Shown: positions 34,241-43,550 of the stretch, one piece after another
Numbering within the stretch: the first letter of the stretch is position 1
How the letters are laid out: each line of letters starts with the position of its first letter
DNA from: Dehalobacterium sp040766325
GTDB taxonomy: Bacteria; Bacillota; Dehalobacteriia; Dehalobacteriales; Dehalobacteriaceae
Direction of reading: 5' to 3'
Length of the DNA: 64,000 nt
NCBI GenBank assembly: GCA_040766325.1
Contig: JAXGQR010000002.1
Coordinates: 1 to 64,000, forward strand
Notes under the pieces: generated by a model
The model's database searches: none
What the model was told of the DNA's origin: nothing
Seen by the model: the letters and a program-made list of their open reading frames with translations, nothing else
Made by a program: the position numbers and the translations under genes

Positions 34241-35001
34241 GCGAATACTTCCGGGGTCATGTCATAAATGGTTTCTCCTTTTACCAGCCTGGGCTTGCCG
34301 GCATTAGGCATAGCTAAAATAGGCAATGTGGTTATTGCTCTAAGTTCAGCTACAATATCCCCAATTTCCTCAGGATCTAAGTCCCCGCAATTAGTACCAA
34401 TCACATCTCCTCCGGCCTTTTCTACAGCCGCAGCGCATGCTGCAAGGGTTTGGCCCATCATGGTGCGTCCGCCGGAATCTTTTGAAGCTAAGGTAAAGGA
34501 TACCACCACAGGCAAGTCAGAAATTTCTTTACAGGCTTTTAGGGCACATAAAGCTTCTTGAAGATCCATCATGGTTTCGATAATAAAGCCGTCCACCCCT
34601 GACTCAACCAAAACTTGCCCCTGAGCATAATAACCGGCTATGATCTCCTCCTCTGTCATGGATCCAAAGGGCACCATCAATTGACCTGTAGGCCCCATAT
34701 CTCCTAATACATAACGGGCACCGGCTTTTTGCGCCAATCGTACGCCGGCTCGGTTGACCTCCTCCATATCCACCTGTATCATATGAGTTTTTAGGTAAAT
34801 AGGATTCATGGTAAAGGTATTGGCCGTAATCACATCAGCCCCACTGGACACATAATCTTGATGCACTTTTAAAACGGTTTCCGGATGGGATAAGTTATTA
34901 ACCCCGCCGCTTAGTTCCAGTCCATAACGGGCTAGTTGGGTTCCCATACCGCCATCAAAGATTACCGGTTTTTGACTCTTGATAAAGGATAAAAAATCCA
35001 T
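34132..35001 (-). CDS. Homocysteine S-methyltransferase family protein
   Basis: A 289-residue protein with the Pfam S-methyl_trans barrel: PVIFDGGMGTQLARYGLEL at the start, TNCGDLDPEEI with the first zinc-ligand Cys, and GGCCGTTPAHI with the last two. It moves a methyl group, from S-methylmethionine, betaine or a corrinoid protein, to homocysteine or a similar thiol. There is no B12 or reactivation domain, so it is not full MetH. I prefer the ATG at 35001 with GGAGT nine bases upstream to the GTG three codons before. It is not close to other methyltransferase genes. Confidence 0.85.
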   Translation of the reverse strand: MDFLSFIKSQKPVIFDGGMGTQLARYGLELSGGVNNLSHPETVLKVHQDYVSSGADVITANTFTMNPIYLKTHMIQVDMEEVNRAGVRLAQKAGARYVLGDMGPTGQLMVPFGSMTEEEIIAGYYAQGQVLVESGVDGFIIETMMDLQEALCALKACKEISDLPVVVSFTLASKDSGGRTMMGQTLAACAAAVEKAGGDVIGTNCGDLDPEEIGDIVAELRAITTLPILAMPNAGKPRLVKGETIYDMTPEVFAQGVLKCFQNGASLVGGCCGTTPAHIKAVCELISIG

Positions 35002-35091
35002 TTCATTCACACTCCGTCACATCAACTTTTCATCATTCTAACACATTTTGCATTTAACGGACAGAATACCTTTTTCCCTTAAATCCATTCT

Positions 35092-36348
35092 TTAGCTAAA
35101 AAGGAACTTTTCCGGGTTTTGAGAGCAAAAAATATCTTTTTCCTGCTGAGAAAAGTATGGCGTATCACGAAATATCTTAAAATAACTGCTATAAGAATTC
35201 ATCCATAATAAATTAATGGAAAAATCGGAGCCGAAAAGTATCCGTTCTGTCATCCGCATCTTTAACTGGGGATGCGCTTGATTAATCATTTTCCTTAAAG
35301 AACGATAGTAATGATCGCCAAAACCCCGACAGGAAAAGTCTGTAAAGACATATTCATATTGATCAATGAGAGAAAAAATATCCTGGGCCCATTTATTTTT
35401 TTTCATTCCCTCATTATTTCCTAAATGACCAAAATTAAGCTTTAGTTCCGGAAACTTTTTAAGTACCAATGCCCATCGGGAAGGTGCACTATATAACTCT
35501 GCCTCCCTGGTATCAATAATCCGGTATCCCCCATTGCTGCAATGAGTTGTGATGGGTATGCGTTTATGCGATGATATCTCATAAAGACACTCCACTTTTT
35601 TTCGCTCCTCCTGCTCCTTTGGCCAAGGATCAAAACCTAATGGAGGATAGACCTTAATGCCGGAAAAGAAATTACTGCCGAGGCTATCAATATCTCCGTT
35701 AAACTTTCCCTGATTTGCAGCCAATTCTGAAGGATTGCCAAAATACTCGCCAAAGTATTTATCCAGCATCTTTTCCAGTTTTTCCAGAGAATAGTTGCGC
35801 GTATTAATTCCTAAAAAAGGATAAACGTGAAAGAATCTTTTTGTGGCGGGATTTCCCTGATAGATACGGATTCCATTAAAAAGATCCAACACCTGCTCTA
35901 CGATGGGTTTTTGCACCGGAACAGTGTTATAATAAACGGCTGGATTGGTCATATTTTTGTATCCGAAATCCATCATTAAAGGGGTCAGGACAATTCTATC
36001 GTAGTGAAAATTGCCTAAAGAAAACTGTCCTTCCTTTAATAATTTTTCATGCATTTCCTGATCCAGCAATTGAAAGACAGAACCGGCATCATGTTCCATC
36101 ACCGCTAACAAATTCTTCACTCGATTGATCAGTTCCGTAACTCCCACGGCATTAAAAATCCGCGTCAAGGTACGAGGACTAAGAGCATGAAATATTAAAT
36201 AAGAAATCAATACTAAATTGGCACCAAAAAATATTTTAAAAGGATGATCTTGAAGAGTCGGTTCAATGCGACGGATAAATGCCAAAAAATTAGGATGACT
36301 TAAGTTCATAACATGACAATGAACATCATAAAACGTTTTTCCTGCCAT
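35092..36348 (-). CDS. Amidohydrolase-family (TIM-barrel) protein
   Basis: A 418-residue metal-dependent hydrolase of the amidohydrolase type. Metal ligands are apparent in FYDVHCHVMN (HxH at the first strand), ITTHCSNGGY, LNFGHLGNN and LFGSDFSINLLW near the end. No signal peptide. The start at 36348 follows GGGGGA. The substrate is unknown. Neighbours (channel, MEMO and macroglobulin genes) are on the same strand but do not suggest a pathway. Confidence 0.75.
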   Translation of the reverse strand: MAGKTFYDVHCHVMNLSHPNFLAFIRRIEPTLQDHPFKIFFGANLVLISYLIFHALSPRTLTRIFNAVGVTELINRVKNLLAVMEHDAGSVFQLLDQEMHEKLLKEGQFSLGNFHYDRIVLTPLMMDFGYKNMTNPAVYYNTVPVQKPIVEQVLDLFNGIRIYQGNPATKRFFHVYPFLGINTRNYSLEKLEKMLDKYFGEYFGNPSELAANQGKFNGDIDSLGSNFFSGIKVYPPLGFDPWPKEQEERKKVECLYEISSHKRIPITTHCSNGGYRIIDTREAELYSAPSRWALVLKKFPELKLNFGHLGNNEGMKKNKWAQDIFSLIDQYEYVFTDFSCRGFGDHYYRSLRKMINQAHPQLKMRMTERILFGSDFSINLLWMNSYSSYFKIFRDTPYFSQQEKDIFCSQNPEKFLFS

Positions 36349-36423
36349 ATTACTTCCCCCTTTATGTTTGTAATAAGCATTATGTCGCTTTTCTAGGGTT
36401 TATGACAGAGAAATTTCCTGTTT

Positions 36424-36939
36424 CTAATAACCATTTTTGTCTTTTAAAATCAACCTGAGACCGATGGTAAAAATAATCGGCAGTAAAATGTATCCGACAA
36501 ATGCCTCCAGGGATACCATAAATTGCATCAAACTATTTATCGGAGTCACATCACCATAACCTACTGTTGTTAAGGTAATGACGCTAAAATAAAACCATTT
36601 AAGATAAGACGAAGTAGGATAATAAAATCGATCTATGCAATAGTATAATGTGGCAAATGCTACAATGACCAAGCTATAAACCAATACTACAATCATGACA
36701 AATTCTTTTAAACACCGCATGGAGAGAATAGCAATAAATACACGGTCAATCATTAAAATTTTTTGATAAAAAACCAGTGCCAGGGTCAGGATGAGAAGAA
36801 TGCTGATCACGGCAGCTACAATTCCCGGTATACCAAAAATACCCAGCAACAAATCGCTGATGGGTATGGCTAACAAAAGCATGGTGAGTAAAAATATGAT
36901 TTCACCCTTTGTACTTAACTTTTTGGCCACAGATGACAC
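36424..36939 (-). CDS. Two-pore-helix potassium channel-like protein
   Basis: A 171-residue membrane protein with about five hydrophobic segments. The potassium selectivity filter TTVGYGDVTP is seen near residue 133, between the last two helices, as in Ion_trans_2 channels. There is no RCK or TrkA domain for ligand control. The start is a GTG at 36939, near AAGG. It lies 14 bases after the MEMO-family gene and may be in the same transcript as that gene and the alpha-2-macroglobulin. Confidence 0.85.
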   Translation of the reverse strand: MSSVAKKLSTKGEIIFLLTMLLLAIPISDLLLGIFGIPGIVAAVISILLILTLALVFYQKILMIDRVFIAILSMRCLKEFVMIVVLVYSLVIVAFATLYYCIDRFYYPTSSYLKWFYFSVITLTTVGYGDVTPINSLMQFMVSLEAFVGYILLPIIFTIGLRLILKDKNGY

Positions 36940-36953
36940 CTTAATTTAGAAAT

Positions 36954-37835
36954 TTACTTATTTTCTATGCCAAAAAGCAGTGTAATATAACTGGTCGTAG
37001 CAATATTTTTGTTACCCAGAATTACACCGGAATTGGTGTGATTCAAAACGGCAAATTCATTACTGCCCAATTTGTTCATCGCTGTAAACAACACACCTAT
37101 GGACGCAGGTGAATCCAGATATTCATCATTCATGGTAAAAATTCGCCCTAAATTCCACTCTTTTAGAGCTTGAAGGGTTTCTTGGTCCCTTAATGTTGCT
37201 TCATCACTCTTTAAATTGTGCGAGAAATCTACTGATGCCAAAATTACCGTTTTGTCACCCATGGCTGCGGCAATTTTTTCTCCTAAAACGTGTGCTTCCT
37301 CCCGAGTAAAACTATTCGTAAAAACGAGAGGTACCACTTTGGTTTCCGGGAGATAATATTTGATAAAGGGCATGATGTTGCCTATAGCGTGTTCTTTGCA
37401 TAATATATCGTCATTTACTTGGATTGAGGGGGAAACTTGACGCAATCTTTTTATTTGTTTTTCGTCCACATCAACCACACCAAAGGGCGTTTGCCAGCCC
37501 AAAAGGCTAGTTGTAATAGGGGCCCCCTTATTTGAATGATTAGGGCCTAATAGGATAATCGTGTCTGGTTTTTGCTCCTGCAAAGTATGAAACACACGAG
37601 CAATCAGCTTATGCGCTACCAGATGATGGGGGATAACTCCACCTCGAATATCATTTAAATTAGGGTTATCAGGAAACTCCCCGGTATAAAAATTTCCTGT
37701 TTGAAAAAAAGCATTGGGTTGTACAGGAGGAAAGGAACCAGGCTGGACACTGGTTCCTGTCCGATCCCCGCTGATGGCAATATAGGCAATTGATGCCCAA
37801 ATGATTATTGCAATCAGGAGTATTTTTTTCATCAT
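36954..37835 (-). CDS. MEMO-family protein (AmmeMemoRadiSam system B)
   Basis: A 293-residue protein of the MEMO1 family, starting with a hydrophobic signal or anchor (ILLIAIIIWASIAYIA). Family landmarks: RGGVIPHHLVAHKLIARVF, IILLGPNHSNKGA, and TVILASVDFSHNLKSDEATLRDQ. Members have a metal-dioxygenase-like fold and unproven roles. An AMMECR1 or radical SAM partner is not present here; instead the start overlaps the end of the macroglobulin gene by four bases (ATGA). So this copy is an exported, macroglobulin-linked MEMO. Confidence 0.85.
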   Translation of the reverse strand: MMKKILLIAIIIWASIAYIAISGDRTGTSVQPGSFPPVQPNAFFQTGNFYTGEFPDNPNLNDIRGGVIPHHLVAHKLIARVFHTLQEQKPDTIILLGPNHSNKGAPITTSLLGWQTPFGVVDVDEKQIKRLRQVSPSIQVNDDILCKEHAIGNIMPFIKYYLPETKVVPLVFTNSFTREEAHVLGEKIAAAMGDKTVILASVDFSHNLKSDEATLRDQETLQALKEWNLGRIFTMNDEYLDSPASIGVLFTAMNKLGSNEFAVLNHTNSGVILGNKNIATTSYITLLFGIENK

Positions 37836-40800
37836 TTGATTTCCACCTTATCCGTAACTGTCGTGCTGAATATTTTTCCACTTTGTACGTGATGCAAGGT
37901 CATATTTTGCGCGGTAAAACTTCCGGTATTTACAATTCGGGCGTAATAACTAAAGGAACCCTTTCCGGTTACCGTAAAAGCAACTTTTTGCCCATCCACT
38001 GCGATGGGCCAACCAATGTTAGTTTTTGTCCTGCCCCAATCGTAAGGCTTCTCAATTATCTTCAGGCCGGAGGGGAGATAATCAGTAATCTGATAAATAC
38101 CGTCAGGTGCCTTACCCCCTATGTTCCAGGAAACATTAATCTCTATTAAATCACCGGCATTAAACTGGCGGGTATTCTTACCCCCCACCAGGTAATTACG
38201 AGAAACGGTGACCCCCTCCTGAGAACTGCTCTCAAGAGAAGTGAATTTTTCCTGGTAGTTCCACATCATACCAACCTTCCCTTGAATATTTTCAAAGGAC
38301 AGAGAAGTTATTTTTTCCGGAGCCAAAACCAAGACATACATTTCACCCGGAGACAGGTTAACCTGTTTTTTCTTACCATCCAGGAGATAAGTAAAACTCA
38401 CCGCTTCATTTTCCATTTTTCCCAGACCTTCTTCAATTAATGAGATTTTTTCCAGATAATTCAATTCATGCTGAGGAGGATTTTCCATAACGTAACGTAA
38501 GAGAAGACTGCTTTCCTCAAAATTTAATCTGCCTGCAGCTAAAGCAGCAAGGCCGGTCATTTTTGTTAGATCATCCTTATCGCTACCACTGTTTATTTGC
38601 ATGTACGGTCCGTTGGTCTCACCGTATTCCTGGAGCAAGCCCTTTAGGATTCTCCTAGATCGTTGCTCATCGCCCATTTCATTTAAAGAAAGCACCAGAT
38701 ACAATTTTTCTGTGACGTTTAAGTCTTTTTCATCGGCTAACAAAACCAGTTCTTGAAGAACAGGCTCATCCAGAGCAGAAAGTCCATAAAGGGCAATAAT
38801 TCCTCGCTCCCTGCTTTCTTGTGGGTTATCTATGATCTTTAAGAAATAAGATTTTAAAGCTTCCACATCAAAATATTCCTTTGCCCATGGGGCGATGAAC
38901 ACACTAACCTCTAAATCGCTGCTTCCATAAGGCAAAATCCCAATCCCTCCCTCAGAACTTTGATAGGAGGAGAGATTCATTTTATCTAATTCCGGTAGGC
39001 CTTCAAATTCGTCAAAATACTCCTGAATCAAGGTTAAGGCTAAATAAGGGGCTAATTTTTGTTCGATGCGACTCCCCTCCAGATAAACCAAAGAACTAAG
39101 ACCTGATAAATATTGACTTGCTTGAGTATCGACAAAAGTAATTGTCACCGGTTTCGTTGTGCTTGCCTCCACCTTACTCTCCGGCGTTAAGGTAGTATAA
39201 TTTACTTTTTCCCGGGACATATAAGATTCCGTCACTTGAAAGGCCCGGATTAAAGTATCCCCCAACCGGCCCACTGAAGCATGGACTGTGATTTGATAAT
39301 CCCCCGGTTCTAAAGAAGGGAGTTTCACCAAAGCCGTGTCAAAAGCCGCGGCGGAGAGATTCTCCGCGAGAATTTCTTTTTTATCATTTTTCCGGACAAC
39401 CTGTACCCGGTAATCCACCGTGGTGTCATTTTTAAGATCGGTTCCTAATGAACGCAGATTAAGCACAGGCCGATCTCCGGCCAGATAATTCTCGTTTAAA
39501 ACCATATCCGTAAAAAAGGGTAAGTGTACATTGATCCTTGCTGTTCCGCTATTACCTTCCAGATCCGGGGTAACCCCCTGATAGGTCAAGCGCCATGAGG
39601 TGAGATTATCCGGTAGGGTAAATGTAGCGGTGGCTCTTCCGTCAGCACCGGTATGAACAGTTTCAAAAAAAGCCGTGTCTTTAAATTCTTGTCTGCCGGA
39701 TTCCCCTTCTCCACCATGTTCGGCACCGCCACCACTAAAACGTGTCGGATCCTGATGGGTACTTCCGACCAAAACTATTCCGCTGGAAATATAATCGCTG
39801 TAGATGGAGCCGAGCAAATCCACTTCTTGGGGACTAAGCTGAAACAGAGCTTCGTCAACTAAACTTAAATTAACCGTGGCGTCTGCGGGACGTCCTCTCT
39901 GATCCCTGGCTTCGATATTTACCTGGACTCTTTCTTGAGGTCGGTATTCGTCTTTGTCTGTAGTTATTTTAATGTCTAAGACCTTAGCCTTTTCATCGTA
40001 AAGAACCAAATACTCCGGCGTCATATGATAGTTTTTTCCGTCAAAATAAACACCCGAAACCCAGAAATTGGGCATATCCTTACGACTAAATTTTGCAGAG
40101 TAGGTTCCCCCGTCCTGAATCCGATAATCTAAGATACCTTTTTGAGCCCTATAGAAAAGATATCCTTTCTCCCGATCAGGCAGCTCTTGTCCATTATTTT
40201 TCATCGTTAAGCGTACGGTTTCTCCCTCTTGATACTTTGAAGCCCCAAAAGATCCGTCATCTAAATAATGCCAGTTATTGTCATCATCAGGATTGGACCC
40301 GCCAAACAGATAAACCTCCCTTTTCGTCAAATTATCACGACCATCTAAAGCACTTAGTTCCACATAATAAGATTTCCCCTCTTCTGCCGCAAAGCTAAAC
40401 ATGGCTTTCCCGGAATTATCTGTCACCACTTGCTTTGTCGTCACCGATACCCGCCGTTCTTGATAGCGGTATTTTTGAACTACTTTTTTATTAATAAAAT
40501 CATAATACTCTCCGTCTTCTTGCCGGTCCCACTCCTGACGGAAAACAGAAACCTTTACCGGCACTTGTGTTGCTTTTTCCAAAAAGAAAGCATCTTCTTC
40601 CCAATAGTCCTTCTTTCCCTGATTTACCTGGTCTACCGTAAGCCGATTAGTAGTAATATTAACTTGACCTTGACCCTCACGAATTGTTCCCTCGGCCTTA
40701 ATTTCCAGGTCATTATTAAGAACAATAAGGGAAGTTCCTGTAGCTATCGGACCACTTTCCGGTAAAGTGGCGTTGAGAGATAGATAACGATACTGAACCA

Positions 40801-42682
40801 CATCATAATATTCAGTCTGATAAGAAGGAGCATAAGTAATCTGTCCCCGACCATTTTCATTTGTGATTAATTCCCCCGGTTTATCCAGATAATAATTTAT
40901 CGACACCTTAGGCACAGGAGTTTCTTCAAAACAGGTTGTGGCCACGTTAATTGCCATGGAATCACCGGCAAAAATAGCATTCTTTTCCGCTGTTACATCA
41001 ATACGATAGGAAGGTTTGGTATAGGTTTGTACATTGAATCCCTGCTTCATAAGGGTTAAATCACCTAAACGCACCGTTAACTGGTAATAACCCGGTATCA
41101 GATTAGGCAGTTTCATCTCCCCGGCAAAAATATGATCTTCCACCGATATAGTTTTTTCTTCTATTATAACTTCTTGCCGACCTTCCTTCCATTGAGTCAC
41201 AGCTACCATTAGCTGGTCAGGGCTTCTAAGCTCATCTCTTCTGCTTTTCACCAGACCCCAAAAAGAAACGGTGTCCTCCGGTTGATATAGACCTCGATCC
41301 AAATATAAATATTTCCAATAATCCTGCGTTGAGGCTATGTTCTTTTCCTCATTATTCATTAAGGGCTCCAACCAGCGAGGTTCTAAAACAGCTATAGCTT
41401 CCTGTTCTTTTCCTTGGACCGTTATATATAGATTATTATTATCCAGCGGAGGGGTGGGCATGGACACCAGTCCGTTTTCATCGGTCTTGCCCTCTCCCAC
41501 ATGACCAGATAAAGAAACTGTTCCATCTACTAAAGGTTTTCCATCTAATAGATTATGAGCCCAGACTAAGGTTTCATCCTCACCTACAGCGGCATAAACC
41601 GCCAAGTCCGTCACTTGCACCCAGGCTTGACTAGTCATGGCGCCTAATGCCACTTCCCCCAGATAATATCCAGCAGGTAAGGTTTGGGGCAATTCAATAA
41701 AATGACCCTCTCCATATTTTTTTAGATTTGTCTCGAAGGATAAGACTTTCTCCAAGCCCTTATTCTCTGTTCGAAATACGCCGCGACTGAAATATGCCCA
41801 GGAAGGTATTTTTTCTCGTTCCCGCATGCTCTTAATATATTCTTCTCTATTTTGGTATTTAAAAAAAGAGACCTTAACCTGAGGAGTTTCATTTCCTTTT
41901 ACGGAATAATAGCCAACAGGAAGCACCGGTACATCAGAGCTGGCAAATTCCATGATATTATTAAAGAACTCGATGTATGCATCATTTGTATTATGCTGGG
42001 CCGGGTCCTGTGTTTCAAATTGAAAGACAAAGTCCTCAGCCAAAGCCACGTCACTGTCTTCTAGCGTCAAACCTTTTTTTACTTTAACTGTATAAACTGT
42101 TCCCGGTTGTAAGCTGTCGGGTATAAACACTGTAGTTTTTTTATGCTGTTCAAAACGTCCTTTAACTTGAGGAGAAATCTCAAAATATTTATCAACATCA
42201 GTAAGACCGCCATGACTAAAAGTTATTTCTATTTCTGTATTTGTCGGTACCCCCGTTGATTGATCCCGTGGAAGAGTATTGTTCACTTTAAACTCACCCT
42301 TCGTCTGATATGCCCATTTCAATAGATTGGAACCGGGCAAATCCAAGGTAAAACGATATACTTGGTTTTTTTCTAAAGGAGTTTGTGGAATGAGCTTAAT
42401 TTGATTAGTATTCTTTTGTTCCTCGACCTTAAATTCAATTTCCGGTTGAACAGAAATATTTTTTGCCACGATCTTAGGATCGATATAGGTAGAAGTTTTT
42501 ACCATAAAATGAGAAGCGGGATCCACCCCGCCATTGTCGGCTGCAGTTGGTTCCAAGTTAATATCAGCGGCCAATGCACTGGTTAAGTCCAAAGGCTGCT
42601 TACCTTTATCGATAACCATCAAAACAACGCTGGTTATTATCAATCCAAGGATGATGGCAAAGAATGTTATTTTGCTTTTCAT
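37832..42682 (-). CDS. Alpha-2-macroglobulin-like envelope protein without thioester
   Basis: About 1616 residues. An N-terminal helix (ITFFAIILGLIITSVVLMVI) anchors it without a lipobox, so it stands outside the membrane. Ig-like and MG domains follow (NTLPRDQSTGVPTNTEIEITF, then DRGLYQPEDTVSFWGLVK), and the A2M core with YRPQERVQVNIEARDQRGRP and DGRATATFTLPDNLTSWRL. The complement-type thioester (CxEQ) is not seen where GGIGILPYGSSDLEVS stands, so this is the thioester-free kind. Bacterial A2Ms trap invading proteases. The ATG at 42682 follows GGGGAG. The stop overlaps the MEMO start. Confidence 0.88.
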   Translation of the reverse strand: MKSKITFFAIILGLIITSVVLMVIDKGKQPLDLTSALAADINLEPTAADNGGVDPASHFMVKTSTYIDPKIVAKNISVQPEIEFKVEEQKNTNQIKLIPQTPLEKNQVYRFTLDLPGSNLLKWAYQTKGEFKVNNTLPRDQSTGVPTNTEIEITFSHGGLTDVDKYFEISPQVKGRFEQHKKTTVFIPDSLQPGTVYTVKVKKGLTLEDSDVALAEDFVFQFETQDPAQHNTNDAYIEFFNNIMEFASSDVPVLPVGYYSVKGNETPQVKVSFFKYQNREEYIKSMREREKIPSWAYFSRGVFRTENKGLEKVLSFETNLKKYGEGHFIELPQTLPAGYYLGEVALGAMTSQAWVQVTDLAVYAAVGEDETLVWAHNLLDGKPLVDGTVSLSGHVGEGKTDENGLVSMPTPPLDNNNLYITVQGKEQEAIAVLEPRWLEPLMNNEEKNIASTQDYWKYLYLDRGLYQPEDTVSFWGLVKSRRDELRSPDQLMVAVTQWKEGRQEVIIEEKTISVEDHIFAGEMKLPNLIPGYYQLTVRLGDLTLMKQGFNVQTYTKPSYRIDVTAEKNAIFAGDSMAINVATTCFEETPVPKVSINYYLDKPGELITNENGRGQITYAPSYQTEYYDVVQYRYLSLNATLPESGPIATGTSLIVLNNDLEIKAEGTIREGQGQVNITTNRLTVDQVNQGKKDYWEEDAFFLEKATQVPVKVSVFRQEWDRQEDGEYYDFINKKVVQKYRYQERRVSVTTKQVVTDNSGKAMFSFAAEEGKSYYVELSALDGRDNLTKREVYLFGGSNPDDDNNWHYLDDGSFGASKYQEGETVRLTMKNNGQELPDREKGYLFYRAQKGILDYRIQDGGTYSAKFSRKDMPNFWVSGVYFDGKNYHMTPEYLVLYDEKAKVLDIKITTDKDEYRPQERVQVNIEARDQRGRPADATVNLSLVDEALFQLSPQEVDLLGSIYSDYISSGIVLVGSTHQDPTRFSGGGAEHGGEGESGRQEFKDTAFFETVHTGADGRATATFTLPDNLTSWRLTYQGVTPDLEGNSGTARINVHLPFFTDMVLNENYLAGDRPVLNLRSLGTDLKNDTTVDYRVQVVRKNDKKEILAENLSAAAFDTALVKLPSLEPGDYQITVHASVGRLGDTLIRAFQVTESYMSREKVNYTTLTPESKVEASTTKPVTITFVDTQASQYLSGLSSLVYLEGSRIEQKLAPYLALTLIQEYFDEFEGLPELDKMNLSSYQSSEGGIGILPYGSSDLEVSVFIAPWAKEYFDVEALKSYFLKIIDNPQESRERGIIALYGLSALDEPVLQELVLLADEKDLNVTEKLYLVLSLNEMGDEQRSRRILKGLLQEYGETNGPYMQINSGSDKDDLTKMTGLAALAAGRLNFEESSLLLRYVMENPPQHELNYLEKISLIEEGLGKMENEAVSFTYLLDGKKKQVNLSPGEMYVLVLAPEKITSLSFENIQGKVGMMWNYQEKFTSLESSSQEGVTVSRNYLVGGKNTRQFNAGDLIEINVSWNIGGKAPDGIYQITDYLPSGLKIIEKPYDWGRTKTNIGWPIAVDGQKVAFTVTGKGSFSYYARIVNTGSFTAQNMTLHHVQSGKIFSTTVTDKVEIK

Positions 42683-42824
42683 GTTTTTCTCCCCAGTCAA
42701 TTAGGATCATTCAGTCTGTTATTAGACGCAGTAAAAATTTGAAATGTTCCCTCTTAATTTTCACCTATAAATCTATTCCATACCTCCGGCTGTATTCCTG
42801 CCCCATCGCCTTAAGAATAGTTAA

Positions 42825-42855
42825 GCTCCGCATCACCCTATAAGATCAGCGGAGC
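42825..42855 (-). terminator. Hairpin after the microcompartment operon
   Basis: GCTCCGC and GCGGAGC form a 7-bp stem seven bases past the pduL stop. The following sequence (TTAACTATTCTT) is only moderately T-rich, so it is a weak terminator candidate for the long eut operon. Confidence 0.5.
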
Positions 42856-42861
42856 CCACAA

Positions 42862-43530
42862 TTATTCTACAATCTTTACAAAATCACCATTTTTTAAAGA
42901 AGCTGCATTGGCCTCATCCATATCCACATGCATTTCCAGGTTATAATTCTCATTGACCCGCACCATTACTTCGCAAAACACGACACCTCGTGATCCCCCG
43001 GCCTGTACGTTGATTCGATCCCCATCTTTGACATTAAAACGTGCTGCATCCTTGGGATGCATATGAATATGTCGGGCTGCAATAATGCATCCTTCAGGAA
43101 CTGTAACTGATCCTGCCGGACCCACCAGAGTCAACCCTGCAGATCCTGCCAACTCACCGGAATCCCTAATAGGCGCTTTTATGCCTAATTTGAAACAATC
43201 GGAAACGGAAATTTCTACCTGTGTCCTGTTACGTGTTGGGCCTAGAATACGTACATTTTCAATCACACCCTTAGGCCCGACTAAGGTAACCTTTTCGGCA
43301 CTAGCAAATTGTCCGGGCTGAGAAAGATCCTTAAACTTGGTCAGCGTGGCATTTCTCCCAAAAAGAATTTCCAGGTCATGGCTGGAAAGATGGACATGAC
43401 GATTGGAGATTCCGACGGGAATTTTTTTTTCTTCTTTTATCAGCGGTCTCTCGGTACATTCCTGACCTAAATGCTGCCTCAATACCATTCTAACAATTTC
43501 TTCTAGTTGCTCTTTGTCCAACCGGATCAC
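42862..43530 (-). CDS. pduL: PduL-type phosphate acyltransferase
   Basis: A 222-residue enzyme with two PduL barrels: IPVGISNRHVHLSSHDLEILFG with the zinc-binding HxH, then later IIAARHIHMHPKDAARF. It converts acetyl-CoA to acetyl phosphate and frees CoA inside the shell. The N-terminus DKEQLEEIVRMVLRQHL is an amphipathic helix of the encapsulation-peptide type, so the enzyme is likely taken into the microcompartment. It starts at a GTG (43530) with AAGGCAGG. It is the last gene of the operon and takes the place of eutD. Confidence 0.93.
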   Translation of the reverse strand: MIRLDKEQLEEIVRMVLRQHLGQECTERPLIKEEKKIPVGISNRHVHLSSHDLEILFGRNATLTKFKDLSQPGQFASAEKVTLVGPKGVIENVRILGPTRNRTQVEISVSDCFKLGIKAPIRDSGELAGSAGLTLVGPAGSVTVPEGCIIAARHIHMHPKDAARFNVKDGDRINVQAGGSRGVVFCEVMVRVNENYNLEMHVDMDEANAASLKNGDFVKIVE

Positions 43531-43550
43531 CTGCCTTTTTCCCTTGGAAT

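Noticed and set aside
42383..42586. Plus-strand ORFs within the alpha-2-macroglobulin gene
   Set aside because: They oppose a long, clearly coding frame and show no domain or ribosome site.
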